From: Reinekea thalattae
GTDB taxonomy: Bacteria > Pseudomonadota > Gammaproteobacteria > Pseudomonadales > Natronospirillaceae
NCBI RefSeq assembly: GCF_008041945.1
Contig: NZ_VKAD01000001.1
Span: 1,922,001-1,986,000, forward strand
DNA: 64,000 nt
Direction of reading: 5' to 3'
Part shown: in pieces, positions 61,175-64,000 of the stretch
Position numbering within the stretch: the first letter of the stretch is position 1
Layout: every line of letters begins with the position of its first letter
Position numbers and translations under genes: made by a program
Notes under the pieces: generated by a model
Seen by the model: the letters and a program-made list of their open reading frames with translations, nothing else
Told to the model about the DNA's origin: nothing
The model's database searches: none

Positions 61175-62656
61175 ATGAAGCTAAACCACCTTTCTGTACA
61201 ACTCGGCACTCAAACCATTCTCAACGATTTGAACTGGAGCATTGAGGCTGGCCAGTCTTGGGCACTATTAGGCACTAACGCCAGTGGCAAAAGCACCTTA
61301 GCTAAGCTGATTTGCGGTGAACTCGATGCCAGCAAAGGTGAGCTAACAGAACGACCGCATCGTGCTATTTCAGTGTCGCTAGAAAACCAGCAAGCCATTT
61401 ACGAGCAAGAGCTTTATCGCGATGACAGCGACTTTATGGATCGCATCGACCACGGCAGCAGCGTTCGGCAATTAATGGAAGAGATCGCACCCTGGAGTGC
61501 AGAACACGACCGCCTAGTCGCACAATTAAGGTTAGAAACATTGCTAACGCGCGGCTACCGTTTGCTCTCCAGTGGTGAAGCGCGCAAAGTGATGATTGCG
61601 CGGGCGCTCTTACAACAGCCAGAATTATTAATTTTAGATGAACCCTTTGAAGGCTTAGATGCCAACAGCCGCGAAGAATTACAGCAGCGCATTAAATCGC
61701 TAATCCAGCAAGGCTATTGGCTTATTTTAATGGTTAATCAGCTAGCGGATTTAGGCGAAGGTTTTTCTAAACTGGCGATACTGGATAAAGGCAGGTTGGT
61801 GTACAGCGGTGATTTTCCAGAACAGCTTGAGCAACAGTGGCAAACACTAACCCAACTCAACAAACAACCTTGGCAGCTACCTGAGCGGCAATCAAAATTT
61901 CAACTCGCGGACTGGCCGAATGACAAACCATTAGTCGATCTAAAACAGGGCTTTGTGCAATACGATGATCGCTTTCAGTTTCGCGACCTAGATTGGCAAC
62001 TGTTGCCCGGCCAACACACTCAAATAGCTGGCCCTAACGGCTGCGGAAAATCGACACTGATCGGCTTAATCACCGGAGACCATCCGCAGTGCTACCGTAA
62101 TGACTTAACACTCTTTGGTTACCAACGCGGGCAAGGCGAAAGCATTTGGCAAATTAAAAAGCATTTAGGTTATGTCTCGGGCAGTTTGCATCGCGACTAT
62201 CGCGTTTCTGGCAATGCACTTACCGCTGTGGTGTCTGGCTTAACCGATTCCATCGGCCTATACCAAGCGGTTGCCGAACAGGAAAAAGCCTTAGCTATGC
62301 ATTGGTTAGACGGCGTTGGTTTAAAACATAAAGCACAGGTGGCTTTTCGTCAGCTTTCGATGGGCGAGCAACGCCTAGTGCTGATTGCCCGAGCGTTGAT
62401 AAAGCAACCGCCGTTGCTTATTTTAGATGAGCCAACTCAAGGCTTAGATGACTTTAATCGCTACTGGGTGTTACAGGTGATTGAGCGCATTATTCAACAG
62501 GGGCCAACAACGCTTTTATTTGTGTCGCACCGCCAAGATGAAAGCCTAAGTGTGATTCATCATCGGCTGAATTTTTTACCGCAGCACTTGCCGCAACATT
62601 CACCGCAACAACAGCAAGACGCGCTATATCATATTGCGCATGACTCAGGACAATAA
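61175..62656 (+). CDS. modF: Double ABC ATPase ModF
   Basis: A 493-residue protein of two ABC domains without membrane segments. Walker A motifs are GTNASGKST and GPNGCGKST. Signature motifs are LSSGEARKVMIARAL and LSMGEQRLVLIARAL. Walker B is LLILDEPFEGLD and LLILDEPTQGLD. This architecture and length match E. coli ModF (PhrA), linked to molybdate handling but of unsettled role. No modABC genes are adjacent in this window. It is divergent from the M32 peptidase gene. Confidence 0.9.
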   Translation: MKLNHLSVQLGTQTILNDLNWSIEAGQSWALLGTNASGKSTLAKLICGELDASKGELTERPHRAISVSLENQQAIYEQELYRDDSDFMDRIDHGSSVRQLMEEIAPWSAEHDRLVAQLRLETLLTRGYRLLSSGEARKVMIARALLQQPELLILDEPFEGLDANSREELQQRIKSLIQQGYWLILMVNQLADLGEGFSKLAILDKGRLVYSGDFPEQLEQQWQTLTQLNKQPWQLPERQSKFQLADWPNDKPLVDLKQGFVQYDDRFQFRDLDWQLLPGQHTQIAGPNGCGKSTLIGLITGDHPQCYRNDLTLFGYQRGQGESIWQIKKHLGYVSGSLHRDYRVSGNALTAVVSGLTDSIGLYQAVAEQEKALAMHWLDGVGLKHKAQVAFRQLSMGEQRLVLIARALIKQPPLLILDEPTQGLDDFNRYWVLQVIERIIQQGPTTLLFVSHRQDESLSVIHHRLNFLPQHLPQHSPQQQQDALYHIAHDSGQ

Positions 62657-62780
62657 AGCACACCGCTAAGCAAAAAAATGTTCTAACAGACTATTTAAAA
62701 ACATCATACAATCGCCATCAAGCTGACATCGAACGTGGCTATTCTTACTGCCACCTATTAACCCTTCTTAAGGTTCCGCC

Positions 62781-62987
62781 ATGAGCACGCAACCCATTGT
62801 TGAAACCCTTGATCCGAGTCAAAGCACAGTCATTGCCAACAGTATTACGCAAACAGACAGCGTTGCGAGTATCTCACCTATCGACAAGCCAAAACGATCA
62901 GAACTGGCGAACAATAAACTTTTCTCAAACGCTCTGTTCGATACCATGAGCACCGACTGGCGCACGATTGTTCATCATCTAAACTAA
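62781..62987 (+). CDS. Small protein of unknown function (68 residues)
   Basis: A 68-residue hydrophilic ORF. AAGG lies 6-9 bases before the ATG, and the sequence is Ser/Thr-rich with a C-terminal patch FSNALFDTMSTDWRTIVHHLN. It has no signal peptide or membrane helix. I recognise no family. The ribosome site and the codon use, which resembles the neighbours, argue for translation, but a chance ORF cannot be excluded. Confidence 0.45.
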   Translation: MSTQPIVETLDPSQSTVIANSITQTDSVASISPIDKPKRSELANNKLFSNALFDTMSTDWRTIVHHLN

Positions 62988-63354
62988 GCGGGCTTTGGCC
63001 TAACCTCTAACCGTTGCTCATTCGCATTTTTGCCGAGCACTAACGCTTACTTTTATTGGCTAAAATTACTGCCGCCGATACCGATAAAGACACTCTGGCT
63101 GCACCCAGTAGCCAAGCCTTCACCATTCGCCAACGACCGGTGCACTAAATTTATGGCTAATTTATTGACCCAAGTTAGTCTTTTGCTGCTTTTCGATTTA
63201 CAAAATACCGTTCGGACCCTAATCTGCATTTGTATTATCGTAATACAAACAACAACTAATAAAAAAACAGCTTATAAAATTAGCTAACACAAAAAATGCC
63301 TGATCTATCAGGCGAAAAATAAAAACCAAAAATAATTCTAAAAAGGTTCCGACA
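62988..63354. other. Gap before dctP, no clear gene
   Basis: A 367-base stretch between the 68-residue ORF and the TRAP gene. An 85-codon frame at 63030-63287 has no ribosome site and unusual composition, and I do not accept it. Near the right end a perfect 6-bp hairpin, GCCTGA-TCTA-TCAGGC (63298-63313), has an A run before it. It could be a weak terminator read from either side, or a leader structure of dctP. Confidence 0.45.
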
Positions 63355-64000
63355 ATGAAAAAATTTATCCTGCCTATGCTGGCGGCTGGTCTTATGGTGG
63401 CTGGTGCGCAAGCAAAAACTCTAACCCTTGGTCACGCTATGTCACTAGAAAACGCAGCCCATAAAGGCATGGTTGTGTTTGCTGAAAAAGTAAAAGAAAA
63501 ATCTGGTGGTGACCTTAAAATTAAAATCTTCCCTAATGCTCAATTAGGTTCTGAACGCGACCAAGCCGAACAGGTTGTGACTGGCGCTTTGGATATGGCA
63601 AAAATTAATGGCTCGTTAGCTGAGTCTTTTGAACCCACCTTTAAAACCATTTCCATTCCATTTTTATTTAACAGCACCGAACACATGCGCACCTTTATGC
63701 GCAGCGAAGCGGCGGATGAATTATTAAAGTCCAGTGCTGGTAAAGGCTTTATTGGTTTAACTTTTTACGATTCTGGTTCACGTAGTTTTTACAGCAGTAA
63801 GCCGATACGCACACCAGACGATTTAGCCGGTATGAAAATTCGCGTACCTGAATCACCCACTATGATGCAGATGATTAATTTGTTAGGTGCTAAAGCGACT
63901 CCGGTACCCTTTACCGAAGTCTATACCGCTTTACAACAGGGTGTCATTGAAGCCGCAGAAAACAACGTTTCTAGCTTAGTAGAAATGCGTCACACCGAAG
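63355..64000 (+). CDS. TRAP-type C4-dicarboxylate solute-binding protein DctP (N-terminal part)
   Basis: The frame runs from ATG 63355 through the window end (215 codons visible of an expected 330 or so). A signal peptide (MKKFILPMLAAGLMVAGAQA) is followed by KTLTLGHAMSLENAAHKGMVVFAEKVKEKSGGDLKIKIFPNAQLGSERDQAEQVVTGALDMAKINGS, the DctP start. RVPESPTMMQMINLLGAKATPVPFTEVYTALQQGVIEAAENN contains the family Arg that binds the substrate carboxylate. AAAAGG lies about eight bases before the ATG. A dctQ-dctM pair is expected beyond the edge. Confidence 0.95.
   Translation, partial: MKKFILPMLAAGLMVAGAQAKTLTLGHAMSLENAAHKGMVVFAEKVKEKSGGDLKIKIFPNAQLGSERDQAEQVVTGALDMAKINGSLAESFEPTFKTISIPFLFNSTEHMRTFMRSEAADELLKSSAGKGFIGLTFYDSGSRSFYSSKPIRTPDDLAGMKIRVPESPTMMQMINLLGAKATPVPFTEVYTALQQGVIEAAENNVSSLVEMRHTE

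Noticed and set aside
63030-63287. 85-codon ORF before dctP
   Set aside because: No ribosome site, odd composition and a poly-Lys/Thr tail. Likely a leader or promoter region of dctP.

Overview
The window looks like a chromosomal segment of a marine gammaproteobacterium, probably from the Oceanospirillales/Pseudomonadales side. The evidence is a UbiF-type hydroxylase, a PA3496-family small protein, NdpA/YejK, ModF, a PutA with a divergent Lrp-type regulator, two TRAP-type solute-binding proteins and a moderate GC content. No rRNA, tRNA, CRISPR array, transposase or phage gene was recognised.

Layout. 1-7.5 kb: serA, then a polyphosphate pair (ppk1 and ppx, convergent, with a candidate PhoB box before ppk1), a gamma-class carbonic anhydrase-like protein, a TRAP-type periplasmic protein and a small PA3496-family gene. 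7.7-16 kb: a large PAS/GGDEF/EAL protein, uvrD with a family 6 uracil/hypoxanthine-DNA glycosylase, MarC, a DUF6653-MscS operon and an amber-interrupted membrane protein gene. 16-23 kb: gloA, a P-loop kinase-like gene behind an orphan leader/terminator, an arrestin-like membrane protein, selO, a histidine kinase/receiver pair and an SDR. 23-27 kb: a TPP-riboswitch operon thiD-thiE-tenA-SSS transporter. 27-32.5 kb: ndpA, and putA divergent from an Lrp-type regulator. 32.5-43.8 kb: a long minus-strand run of mostly single-gene functions (YrhK, MFS, GNAT, pentapeptide repeat, DmeF, FMN reductase, SMR, ASCH, Gfo/Idh, GFA, Na+/Ca2+ exchanger, DUF1275).

44-51.4 kb is the most accessory part. It holds a beta-helix autotransporter whose start codon is preceded by a C9 tract inside the ribosome-binding-site spacer, a nucleotidyltransferase gene with no ATG/GTG/TTG start, small secreted proteins, an HxlR/SDR divergent pair with palindromic operators, and an AT-rich AlbA_2 (Schlafen-like) gene. 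The AlbA_2 gene is followed by a structure that closely matches an integron attC site and is preceded by a weaker one, so it is probably a stray integron cassette.

51.4-64 kb returns to core-like genes: FrnE-type DsbA, LrgA/LrgB, fermentative D-lactate dehydrogenase, ubiF, a large unknown lipoprotein, an EamA permease, an M32 carboxypeptidase, modF, a 68-codon unknown ORF and the start of a dctP gene cut by the window end.

A recurring theme is short tandem repeats. There are 7- and 8-bp arrays just behind three genes, a 9-bp array inside dmeF, a 15-bp degenerate array before uvrD, and the C9 tract at the autotransporter. Several are placed where length change could alter expression or protein length.
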